Assembly: GCA_023212695.1 (NCBI GenBank)
Contig: JALCCG010000165.1
Span: 1-48,409 of the forward strand
Length of the DNA: 48,409 bases
Source: Sporisorium sorghi
Taxonomy: Eukaryota; Basidiomycota; Ustilaginomycetes; Ustilaginales; Ustilaginaceae
Direction: 5' to 3'
Shown here: in pieces, positions 37,961 through 48,409 of the stretch
Layout of the letters: each line of letters starts with the position of its first letter
Numbering within the stretch: position 1 is the stretch's first letter
The notes under the pieces: model-generated
What the model was told of the DNA's origin: nothing
Databases searched by the model: none
Seen by the model: only the letters and a program-made list of their open reading frames with translations
Translations under genes and position numbers: made by a program

Positions 37961-40900
37961 ATGGCGCCGGTACCTACAGAGCCAACAACCTTGGCGGCGT
38001 CGGCCACAAGCTCCGCCTCGGGCTCCACAGGAGCAACCACTCCAGAACTCGCGCTCACTCCCAAGACGAGGAAGCGAGCATGTGTCGTCGGCCTCGGAAT
38101 GGTCGGCATCGCCTTCATCGAGAAGCTGCTCAAGTACGACCTCCAAGGCGGTCGAGACGAGTGGGAGATCACCGTTTTCGGTGAGGAGCCTCACATTGCC
38201 TACAACCGTGTCGGCTTGACCCAGTACTTTACCAACCGCTCCATCGAGTCGCTCTACCTCAACCAGCTCGCCTGGTACTCTTCACACGCAAAGGGCAAGC
38301 TCACATATCACACTTCCGATCAGGTCGTAGCCATCGATGCCCAGAACAAGCTCGTTCGCACCCAGAAGGGCAACCAGATCCACTACGACGAGTGCATCCT
38401 TGCCACCGGCTCGGACGCCGCGTTGCCACCTTACATCACTCGCGACAGGTTCTACGAGACCAAGGGCACGTTTGTCTACCGCACCATCAAGGATCTCGAT
38501 GATATCATCGCATATGCTGTCGACGCACCCAACACCATTGGACGACGCATCCGCAAAGCCGGTGTCATCGGCGGTGGTCTGCTCGGCCTTGAAGCTGCCA
38601 AGGCGCTTTTGGATCTCGAACAAGTCGACCAGGTCGTGCTCGTGGAGCGCAACCGTTGGGTTTTGTCTCGACAGCTCGATCAGGAGGGAGGCACCCTGGT
38701 GCTGCAAAAGGTTCGCGACCTCGGCGTCCAAGTGCTCCTCCAAGCTCGCGTTCGCGACCTCATCTGGAACGACCAGGGTCGCCTCACGGGCATGCTCATG
38801 TACGGCAACCAAGGCGAGCCGGACGAGCCGTTTGACATCGACATGCTCGTCTTTGCTGTCGGTATCACGCCCAGGGACGAGCTCTCCAAGGCCGTTCCAG
38901 GACTCGAGGTCAAGAAGCGAGGCGGCGGCTTCACCGTCGACGACTCGCTCCGCACCACGGTGCCCAACCTCTACGCCATCGGAGAGTGTGCCTCGTTCGA
39001 GGAGCAGACCTTTGGTCTCATCGCTCCCGGTATCGAGATGGCCGAAGTGCTCGCGTTCAACCTGACCGAAGGCCCTCACCATGCCATGCGCAAGATGAAG
39101 TCGCCCGACGTCTCGACCAAGCTCAAGCTCATGGGCGTCGATGTGGCTTCCTTCGGTGACTTCTTCGCCGACCAGGGCAAGATCAGCAAGCCTCTTCCGG
39201 GCAGCAAGGCCGCCTCGAGGCGTCCAAAGGCTGCCGATGCTCCAGAGATGTCGGTCGACGAGATCAAGAACTCGGTCAAGGCGCTCACCTACCGCGACCC
39301 CTTCTCGGACGTGTACAAAAAGTACATCTTCACCAACGACGGCAAGTACCTGCTCGGCGGTATGATGGTCGGCGACGTCAAGGACTACGTCAAGCTCGTG
39401 GCGCTCTGCAACAAGGGTGCCGCCATCGAGAAGCCTCCTGCCGAGCTCATCATCGGTGCCAAGAAGGAAGGAGAAGAGCAAGGTGACGACCTTCCGGACG
39501 AGGCCCAAGTCTGCAGCTGCCACAACGTCACCAAGGGCGATCTCATCCGCTGTGTCAAGGACGGCGGCGTGCGTTCCGTCGGCGAGATGAAGTCGACCAC
39601 CAAGTGCGGTACCGGCTGCGGTGGCTGTCTTCCGCTCAGCCAGAGCATCCTCAACAAGGCGCTCAAGGAAGCTGGCGTCGAGATTTCGAACCACCTCTGC
39701 CCACACTTTGCCTACACCCGCCAGGAGCTGTACCAGATCATCAAGTTCAAGAAGCTCAAGGACTTCACCACCGTCATGAAGACCGTCGGCAAAAAATCCG
39801 ACAGTCTCGGATGCGAGGTCTGCCGTCCCGCAGTGGGCTCGATCCTGTCGTCGCTGTACAACGACTGGATCATGAACCCGCAGCTGCGTCAGACCCAAGA
39901 CACCAACGACCGCTACTTGGCCAACGTGCAGCGAGACGGCACGTACTCGGTGGTTCCGCGTCTGGCTGCGGGTGAGGTCACTCCTGCCGGCCTCAAAGTC
40001 ATCGGCCAAGTGGCCGAAGAGTTTGGTCTGTACACCAAGATCACGGGCGGTCAGCGCATCGACATGTTCGGTGCCAAGAAGCAGGACCTTCCCGCCATCT
40101 GGGAAAAGCTGGTCGATGCCGGCTTCGAGTCGGGTCACGCCTACGGTAAAGCGCTGCGTACGGTCAAGTCGTGTGTCGGCAGCACTTGGTGCCGATACGG
40201 TGTGGGCGACTCGGTCGGGCTTGCGCACGAGCTCGAGACGCGATACAAGGGACTTCGCGCTCCGCACAAGTTCAAGGGCGGCGTCTCTGGCTGTGTGCGA
40301 GAGTGCGCCGAAGCGCAGGGCAAAGACTTTGGTCTGATCGCCACCACCAAGGGCTGGAACGTGTACGTGGGAGGCAACGGAGGTGCCAAGCCGCGCCACG
40401 CCGAGCTCATCGCCGAAGACGTGACGCGTCGCGAGGCGATCAAGATCCTGGACCGCTTCATCCTGTTCTACATCCGCTCTGCCGACAAGCTCGAGCGTAC
40501 GGCGCGCTGGATCGAAAAGTTCCCCGGCGGTCTCAAGGGCCTCAAGGAGGTGATCGTCGACGACAAGCTGGGCATCTGCCAAGACCTCGAGAAGGAGATG
40601 GAGGTGCTCGTGGGCACGTACCACTGCGAATGGACCAAGGTGGTGCGCGATCCTCTGCGCAAGAAGGCGTTCCGCCAGTTCGTCAATACCGATGAGACGC
40701 AGCTCGTGTCTGAAAAGAAGTCCGAGCGCGACCAGCAGCGACCTGCCGACTGGCCAGTCGAAACCGGCCCGCTGCACTTCAGCATGCTCGACGTCGCCAA
40801 GGACGCCGTCTGGGAGTGGCGTCCAGTGTGCAAGTACTCGGACCTGGACCCGCAGACCGACTCGCCCTCGTCCGCCACCATCAAGTACGGCGACACGCAG

Positions 40901-41401
40901 ATTGCGGTGTGGAACATCCCCGGGCGCGGCGTCCGGGCTGCGCAGAACATGTGCCCGCATCGGCGCGCGTTTGTGCTCGCCGATGGCCTGGTGGGCGAAG
41001 ACGACAAGGGCCGCGAGTACGTCTCGTGTCCGTTGCACAAGCGAAACTACATGCTCTCTGCCAACGCGGGCGACGAGGGCGGCAGGTGCAACGACGGCGA
41101 CTACTCGATCATGACGTTCGAGGCCAAGATGGAGGCGGGCGAGGATGTGGTGTACCTCAAGCTCCCGCCGACCGAGGCGCTCGATGCGGTGCTCTCGACG
41201 TCCAAGTGGATGCTGCGTCGTGCTACCGAGGAGTCGGACGCGCTGGCTGGCGGACAGTCGCACTCGGTCGAGATCACGGGCCCGCTGGATATGGACACGC
41301 TCGAGAAGAGCCCCTCGAGCGGTGCGCACAAGCTCGGCGGTGCTGCGCCGGCTAAAGCTGCCAAGGCCTCGTGCGGCGAACAGTCGTCGCTGGATTGGTG
41401 A
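37961..41401 (+). CDS. niiA: Assimilatory nitrite reductase, NAD(P)H, siroheme
   Basis: A 1146-residue intronless enzyme; the ATG at 37961 is the first in frame. Order of parts: FAD- and NAD(P)H-binding reductase domain (GLGMVG 44-49; GVIGGGLLGLEAAKALL); BFD-like [2Fe-2S] domain with C518, C520, C553 and C556; the ferredoxin-like and siroheme/[4Fe-4S] domains with C738, C744, C778 and C782 (CVGSTWC and GCVRECAEAQGKDFG); and a C-terminal Rieske domain with C998, H1000, C1023 and H1026. The Rieske domain is usual in fungal enzymes. It reduces nitrite to ammonium with six electrons from NAD(P)H in the cytosol. It heads the plus-strand side of the cluster and is followed in tandem by nitrate reductase (1.1 kb apart). 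Smut fungi have a linked nitrate/nitrite reductase pair known as nar1/nir1. Nothing is missing from the active sites. Confidence 0.97.
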   Translation: MAPVPTEPTTLAASATSSASGSTGATTPELALTPKTRKRACVVGLGMVGIAFIEKLLKYDLQGGRDEWEITVFGEEPHIAYNRVGLTQYFTNRSIESLYLNQLAWYSSHAKGKLTYHTSDQVVAIDAQNKLVRTQKGNQIHYDECILATGSDAALPPYITRDRFYETKGTFVYRTIKDLDDIIAYAVDAPNTIGRRIRKAGVIGGGLLGLEAAKALLDLEQVDQVVLVERNRWVLSRQLDQEGGTLVLQKVRDLGVQVLLQARVRDLIWNDQGRLTGMLMYGNQGEPDEPFDIDMLVFAVGITPRDELSKAVPGLEVKKRGGGFTVDDSLRTTVPNLYAIGECASFEEQTFGLIAPGIEMAEVLAFNLTEGPHHAMRKMKSPDVSTKLKLMGVDVASFGDFFADQGKISKPLPGSKAASRRPKAADAPEMSVDEIKNSVKALTYRDPFSDVYKKYIFTNDGKYLLGGMMVGDVKDYVKLVALCNKGAAIEKPPAELIIGAKKEGEEQGDDLPDEAQVCSCHNVTKGDLIRCVKDGGVRSVGEMKSTTKCGTGCGGCLPLSQSILNKALKEAGVEISNHLCPHFAYTRQELYQIIKFKKLKDFTTVMKTVGKKSDSLGCEVCRPAVGSILSSLYNDWIMNPQLRQTQDTNDRYLANVQRDGTYSVVPRLAAGEVTPAGLKVIGQVAEEFGLYTKITGGQRIDMFGAKKQDLPAIWEKLVDAGFESGHAYGKALRTVKSCVGSTWCRYGVGDSVGLAHELETRYKGLRAPHKFKGGVSGCVRECAEAQGKDFGLIATTKGWNVYVGGNGGAKPRHAELIAEDVTRREAIKILDRFILFYIRSADKLERTARWIEKFPGGLKGLKEVIVDDKLGICQDLEKEMEVLVGTYHCEWTKVVRDPLRKKAFRQFVNTDETQLVSEKKSERDQQRPADWPVETGPLHFSMLDVAKDAVWEWRPVCKYSDLDPQTDSPSSATIKYGDTQIAVWNIPGRGVRAAQNMCPHRRAFVLADGLVGEDDKGREYVSCPLHKRNYMLSANAGDEGGRCNDGDYSIMTFEAKMEAGEDVVYLKLPPTEALDAVLSTSKWMLRRATEESDALAGGQSHSVEITGPLDMDTLEKSPSSGAHKLGGAAPAKAAKASCGEQSSLDW

Positions 41402-42504
41402 TCTTTCTCTTTTCTCTCTCACTATGTACATAACGCATCACACGCATCGGAACTGCATTGTCAATCTAGTTACCGTATTCTCTCTGTATCCCTCAGCCTG
41501 CCGTCAGTGTATGTGATCGATCTCGTCATCGAGGGGTACTGTACGGTAACCTAACCAAACCAAACAAGCACACGTGGCGGTTTAGGTACACGAATCGAAT
41601 GTGAGATCTGGTTTGAGTTCGAGTGGCTACGGTCGCCGCTGTCCAATCACAATGAACCAGTTTGGATTGGTCGAGGCGCTGAACGGACACTCGGGCGACT
41701 CTTCCTCATTGTTTCGGCGAACCAATCAGAGAGAGAGAGAAAGATGGACGATAAGAAACTGTCTCTCTGGGTGTCTCTATGTAGCGCGCGCATTAGTCGT
41801 TTGCTTATCAGCGGGCTTTCATCGTGTGCTTTGCGAATCTGCAGCTGAGCTCGCAGTCCTGGATTTTACCATAAGCGAGCCTAGGGGTGCGCTCTTTCTT
41901 ATCTTTTCGATTCTGCGTCAGGTTTGCGATTCTCGACAGCTTGCAGCCATTGCAGATTCCATGAGCTTGCCGCGTGTCAATCGTCGCCTGCCAAGCCATG
42001 CCGCGCAGGACAGTATCTATGTGCTCACAACCCCGAGCGACCAATCACAAGGCCTCGATGAACAATCTTGATCGTTTTGCCATCTAATCTTGTGACTTCA
42101 TGAGAAAGTGCTCGGCATCTCGACCAGGTATGCAGGAATTCGAGCCCGGCGAATGATTTTGGTGTCAACGGGCCGGTTCAAAGGTCAGGCTCACAATCAG
42201 ATCGACCACCTTGCTTGACCGTTGCATTCCGTGAATTTGCCTTGCCTTGCCTTGCTTGACCTGCTACTCGCTCTTAGCGTTCCGTGAAGTTGTGATCTCT
42301 TCTTCACGACAAGGCTGAGTCTCAAACTTGCACCAAGACATCCGTTGCTGGAGCCGCTTTTTTTGGAAAGCAGCCAGCGCTAGCAAAAGAAACAATCCTT
42401 GCACTTATTCAACGAGGTGCTTCAGTGCCACAGCAACTCCTTCTTGTCTCTCCAACACCACGTTCGTCCAACGCTCGAAGTATCCACGATCCACAACATC
42501 CACA
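41402..42504. promoter_or_regulatory. Nitrate reductase promoter region with three GATA cores
   Basis: GATAA/TTATC cores at 41750-41754, 41805-41809 and 41899-41903. A CCTTG repeat lies near 42240. The final 100 bases are A/C-rich, as in a 5'UTR. No coding frame is supported. Confidence 0.6.
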
Positions 42505-45435
42505 ATGTCGAGCTCATCATCAGCGACCTCAAAGACACCCTCGGAAAAGGGCGACGACGTCAAAGGCTTTTCGTCGTCATCACCAGTCTCCTCGGGCTCA
42601 TCGTCCGCAACGACACCAGAGCCTTCGAGTCCCACCGTCGCGGCCGCAAAGCATGCCTCGGTCGATCCCTTCCAGCCACACACGGAATACAACGACAAGA
42701 TCCTGCCCGCCATCCCGGCTTCCGAGTCGGTACAGCCCCTGGCGACCGACTCGAACACGCCCGACCACTGGATCGCTCGAGATGAGCGCATGATCCGTCT
42801 CACGGGCAAGCATCCGTGCAACGTCGAAGCTCCGCTCTCCGAGCTCTTCTCCAAGGGCTTTCTGACGCCGCAGAACCTGTTCTACGTGCGCTCGCACGGC
42901 GATACGCCAAGAGTGACGCGACAACAGGCGGACAACTGGAAGCTCAAGATCCACGGCCTCGTCGAGCGCGAGGTGGAGCTCAGCATCAAGGATCTCAAGG
43001 AAAAGTTCCCCACCGTCACCCTGCCCATCACGCTCGTGTGTGCCGGCAACAGGCGCAAGGAGCAAAACATGGTCGCAAAGGGCCTTGGCTTCAACTGGGG
43101 CGCGGCCGGTGTCTCGACGGGTCTGTTCACGGGCGTTTATCTCGCCGACATTCTCGACTACTGCAAGCCCAAGAACCCGCTGCTCTCCTCGTTCCCTTCG
43201 TACGACGTGGCGGTGCCTGGGCGTGCCAGACACGTCGTCTTCGAGGGCGCCGACGAGCTGCCCAAGGGCAAGTACGGCACCTCGCAGCGTCTCAACTGGG
43301 CACTCGATCGGTCCAAGGGCATGATCGTCGCCTGGGGTCTCAACGGCCAAGACCTCTCCCCCGACCACGGCTACCCTTTGCGTCTCGTCGTGCCCGGCCA
43401 GATCGGCGGGAGGATGGTCAAGTGGCTCGAGCGCATCCAAGTCTCGGACCGCGAGAGCCAGCATCACCTGCACTTCCACGACAACAAGGTGCTCCCCACC
43501 GAGGTCACCGCCGACCAGGCGCGAAGCGAGATGCACTGGTGGTACGACCCCAAGTACATCATCAACGATCTCAACGTCAACGCGGCCATCTGCTCGCCGG
43601 ACCACGACCAGGTGGTCGACGTCTCCGCCGACACGTCCAGCGCGCAGATGCTGCCGATCCAAGGGTACGCGTATACGGGCGGTGGGCGACGCATCCACCG
43701 TGTCGAGATCTCGCTCGACGACGGTCACAGCTGGAAGTGCGCCCAGATCCACTATCCCGAGGATCTGTATCGCATGTATCCGATCCACGGCCACCCGTAC
43801 TTTGGCACGCTCGACCTCAGCTGCACCGAGATGAGCTTCGCCTGGTGCTTCTGGCGCCTCGACGTCGACATGCAAGCCGACATGATCGCCAAGGACGTCA
43901 AAGTGATCTCGGTGCGCGCGTTGGACGAGGGCCTGGCGACCATGCCGCGCGACATGTACTGGAACGCGACGTCGATGATGAACTCGTGGTGGTTCCGCGT
44001 CGCTGTGCACCGCGAGGGCGAGGACGGTGCCAGCAAGATCCGCTTCGAGCACCCGACGCTAGCTGGCAATGCGCCCGGCGGCTGGATGCAGAGGATGAAC
44101 GAGGCCGGGCTCAACCCGCGCTACCCGCAGTTCGGCGATGCAAAGGCGGGCACCGCAAGCTCGAAGCAGGCCACAGGTGCGCAGGTCAAGGGTGGAGATG
44201 CGCAGGAGGACGTCAAGGCGATCATGATCGACCCTGCCAAAGCGGAGTGTGTGGTGAGCGCTGCGGATCTGGCCGCGCACGCAGACGGCGAGGGCCCCGA
44301 ACCGTGGTTCGTCGTGCACGGCCACGTCTACGACGGCACGGGCTTCCTGAAAGATCACCCGGGTGGCGACCAGTCCATCCGCCTCGTCGCCGGCGATGAC
44401 GCCACCGAAGACTTTATGGCCATCCACTCGATGGACGCCAAAAAGATGCTGCGCGACTACCACCTCGGACGGCTCGAGACGCAAGCCGCCGCGCCGCCCA
44501 CCGCGACGACCCAAGCCGCAGTGCTCGATCTGACCAAGCCGTTCCTCGACCCGAAGAAGTGGCGCGCGACACGACTGGTGAGCAAAAAAGTCATCTCGCC
44601 AGACGTGAGGATCTTCCGCTTCGCCCTGGGCGGCGAGGACCAGGAGCTGGGCCTTCCCGTGGGGCAGCACGTCTTCCTCCGCATCCGTCGCAAGAACGCC
44701 TTGACGGGAGAGACCGAAACGGTGCAGCGCGCCTACACGCCGTACAGTGGCAACGCGCAGCGCGGCACGCTCGACATTCTGATCAAGCTCTACTTCCCCA
44801 TCGCCGCCTCGGCAGGCCAGCCCACCCCGGCGTTCGCAGGAGGCAAAATGACGATGCTGCTCGACAGCATCGCGCCGTCTTCGCCACCCGACGACGTCAG
44901 CATCGAGCTCAAAGGCCCGCTGGGTCATTTCACCTACCTCGGGGAGCAGCAGATCGAGTGGAAGCCGCTGCACACGCCGCGTCGAGTGCGCAAGCTGGCC
45001 ATGATCGCGGGCGGCAGTGGCATCACGCCCATCTGGTCCACGCTCAAAGCTATCGCCGACGAAGCGCTCTCCGCCTCTGCGCCCAAGGAGCCGATCCAAA
45101 TCTGGATCGTGTACGGCAACAGGACCGAGGAGGACATCCTGATCCGCGACGAGCTCGAGCGTCTCCGCGTGGCGCTCAGCGGCAACCTGCACATCTGGCA
45201 CGTCCTGAGCAACGTGCTCCCCGACCACGCCTCGGGCTGGACGATGGGTAGGGGACATATCACGGCTGAGTGCATGCGAGAGCATCTGCCGCCCCCGCCG
45301 CCCAAGCCAAAGACCGAGGACGAGCTCGAGGACACGCTGGCTCTCGTCTGTGGCCCACCACCCATGGAAAGGGCCGTCAGGGCGAATCTCGAGTCGCTTG
45401 GCTGGGATCTGGAGCGCACGGTTGTGTTTTTCTGA
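42505..45435 (+). CDS. nar1: Assimilatory nitrate reductase (Moco, cyt b5, FAD)
   Basis: A 976-residue intronless enzyme beginning MSSSSSATSK at the first ATG of the frame. A Ser-rich leader (1-60) is followed by the sulfite-oxidase-type molybdopterin domain, with Moco ligand Cys179 in ITLVCAGNRRKEQN; the Mo-Co dimerisation domain (MLPIQGYAYTGGGR on); a cytochrome b5 domain with heme ligands His618 (DHPGGDQS) and His641 (AIHSMD); and a ferredoxin-reductase-like FAD/NAD(P)H domain with RAYTPYSG at 742, GGSGITPIWSTLKA and the C-terminal CGPPPM..VVFF. This is the standard eukaryotic layout and no key residue is missing. It reduces nitrate to nitrite in the cytosol. The smut gene is named nar1 (niaD in Aspergillus) and is nitrate-induced and ammonium-repressed in Ustilago maydis. 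Confidence 0.97.
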   Translation: MSSSSSATSKTPSEKGDDVKGFSSSSPVSSGSSSATTPEPSSPTVAAAKHASVDPFQPHTEYNDKILPAIPASESVQPLATDSNTPDHWIARDERMIRLTGKHPCNVEAPLSELFSKGFLTPQNLFYVRSHGDTPRVTRQQADNWKLKIHGLVEREVELSIKDLKEKFPTVTLPITLVCAGNRRKEQNMVAKGLGFNWGAAGVSTGLFTGVYLADILDYCKPKNPLLSSFPSYDVAVPGRARHVVFEGADELPKGKYGTSQRLNWALDRSKGMIVAWGLNGQDLSPDHGYPLRLVVPGQIGGRMVKWLERIQVSDRESQHHLHFHDNKVLPTEVTADQARSEMHWWYDPKYIINDLNVNAAICSPDHDQVVDVSADTSSAQMLPIQGYAYTGGGRRIHRVEISLDDGHSWKCAQIHYPEDLYRMYPIHGHPYFGTLDLSCTEMSFAWCFWRLDVDMQADMIAKDVKVISVRALDEGLATMPRDMYWNATSMMNSWWFRVAVHREGEDGASKIRFEHPTLAGNAPGGWMQRMNEAGLNPRYPQFGDAKAGTASSKQATGAQVKGGDAQEDVKAIMIDPAKAECVVSAADLAAHADGEGPEPWFVVHGHVYDGTGFLKDHPGGDQSIRLVAGDDATEDFMAIHSMDAKKMLRDYHLGRLETQAAAPPTATTQAAVLDLTKPFLDPKKWRATRLVSKKVISPDVRIFRFALGGEDQELGLPVGQHVFLRIRRKNALTGETETVQRAYTPYSGNAQRGTLDILIKLYFPIAASAGQPTPAFAGGKMTMLLDSIAPSSPPDDVSIELKGPLGHFTYLGEQQIEWKPLHTPRRVRKLAMIAGGSGITPIWSTLKAIADEALSASAPKEPIQIWIVYGNRTEEDILIRDELERLRVALSGNLHIWHVLSNVLPDHASGWTMGRGHITAECMREHLPPPPPKPKTEDELEDTLALVCGPPPMERAVRANLESLGWDLERTVVFF

Positions 45436-46149
45436 TGTTGTTTTCATGTGTGTATACATTGTTTTGCTTTGCTTTTGCAGTCAATTCTAGTCACTTGTGC
45501 ATTGTTGATACCGAGAAGAGAGTCCATTGTGGCGTGAGAGAGAGAGAGAGAGAGAGAGACGTCGACGGCTAGGGCGAATCGTGCTGGATCGTGTCGAATC
45601 GGGATGGGCTGTCGAGTTGCGCTAAGATCTGGCGTTTATATTTTTGGGATTTGTTAGAGCGATCCGTGCGGGACATTCATGGCGCGGCGCAAAAAAAAAG
45701 TCGTTCAGAAGAGGCTCAGTATAAAAATTCCCACGCTCGCCGAAATTCTTGCGCGAACGAGGTGAAGATGAGTCCGCGCTCGCGCTCAAGAGTAGAAATG
45801 GTCACGAGACACAACAAAACTTGAAGTAAAAATTGTGACTGAATTCAAATTTTGTAGTCACAGGGTGCCAAAATTTGCGACCCCTTCTCGAGAAGAAGTG
45901 GCAGCTCAACGCAGCAGGGAGCAGTGGGCTTTCGACAGGCTGCAGCTTGAGGCTCGCGTTCGTAGCGCAAGCCAAGGCAAAGAAGGCTTTGCTGCCCAAG
46001 ACCGAGTTCGATGTGCAACGAGCAGAGACCAGCCACGCCAGACAGCCAGCGAGAGCGAACGAGTGAGCCCAGTTGGGGTTTGTCGCAAATCGAGCTGACT
46101 TCTTCCTTCTCCTCCTCTACGACATCCTCAAGATCCACATCAGGTCACA
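45436..46149. promoter_or_regulatory. RPL3 promoter/5'UTR region
   Basis: It contains a (GA)n run (45536-45559) and an inverted pair of HomolD-like boxes, TGTGACTG at 45834-45841 and AGTCACA at 45856-45862, about 300 bases before the RPL3 ATG. HomolD (CAGTCACA) is a known core element of ribosomal protein genes in many fungi. No other coding frame is supported. Confidence 0.5.
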
Positions 46150-48258
<2,109 letters not shown>

Positions 48259-48409
48259 GCGGGGGGTTTTTTTTTAACTTTGTACAACTTTTCATTCCAT
48301 TCCTCATCGCATCCCCGCTTCCCCTCCTTTTTACCATCATCTGCATCTGTTCATGACTGCAACCCTCCCCCCACCCCCCTCCCCACTCCCCCCCCCCCCC
48401 CACTCCCCC
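48259..48409. other. RPL3 3' flank and C-rich simple sequence
   Basis: A T run follows the stop (possible transcript end), then pyrimidine-rich sequence that becomes almost pure C with occasional A and T to the end of the window. Confidence 0.7.

Overview
The window looks like nuclear DNA of a basidiomycete smut fungus (Ustilaginales, a Ustilago/Sporisorium/Pseudozyma-type genome). This is inferred from GC-rich, mostly intronless genes carrying short GT..AG introns (77-131 nt) where introns occur, from frequent simple repeats, and from gene content: a siroheme nitrite reductase with a C-terminal Rieske domain, a fungal NRT2 transporter, a fungal CYP51, an Opy2-like anchor and a DUF1338 2-oxoadipate dioxygenase. 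I place 21 coding features (20 genes plus one coding exon whose 5' partner is uncertain). I see no tRNA, rRNA, CRISPR array or intact transposon.

Layout. 1-9 kb: a secreted, probably GPI-anchored Ser-rich glycoprotein, a mitochondrial lipoate-protein ligase, an Opy2-like membrane anchor of the HOG/MAPK system and, convergent with it, CYP51 (ERG11). 9-13 kb: a 2.2 kb non-coding stretch, then an NCS1 nucleobase/allantoin-type permease. 13.5-18.2 kb: a divergent pair, 2-oxoadipate dioxygenase/decarboxylase (minus) and ALDH7A1-type aminoadipate-semialdehyde dehydrogenase (plus), which act close together in lysine breakdown. 18-24 kb: U2-associated SR140-type splicing factor (minus), WRNIP1/Mgs1 ATPase (plus), RER1 (minus, one intron). 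25-28 kb: a Ca-binding type II NADH dehydrogenase (plus) and a three-exon ATP synthase subunit k-like gene (minus). 28.4-31.3 kb: a complex locus in which a YAE1 exon and a separate coiled-coil/Ser-rich exon can both be joined in frame to one 5' exon. 31.4-33.9 kb: a DJ-1 family gene and an NmrA-like gene, both minus.

34.8-45.4 kb is a complete nitrate assimilation cluster: NRT2 transporter (minus), divergent from nitrite reductase, followed in tandem by nitrate reductase. Together they import nitrate and reduce it to nitrite and then ammonium. Seven GATAA/TTATC cores lie in the transporter-nitrite reductase intergenic space and three before nitrate reductase, as expected for an AreA/Nit2-type GATA regulator. 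The NmrA-like gene beside the transporter may be linked to nitrogen control. The window ends with ribosomal protein L3 (three exons, a long first intron) and C-rich simple sequence.

The most interesting points are the YAE1/coiled-coil locus (alternative splicing, nested gene or stop readthrough), the divergent lysine-catabolic pair, the NmrA-like gene beside the nitrate cluster, the HomolD-like inverted pair upstream of RPL3, and an unexplained structured stretch at 20.71-20.96 kb. No clearly new multi-gene system is evident.
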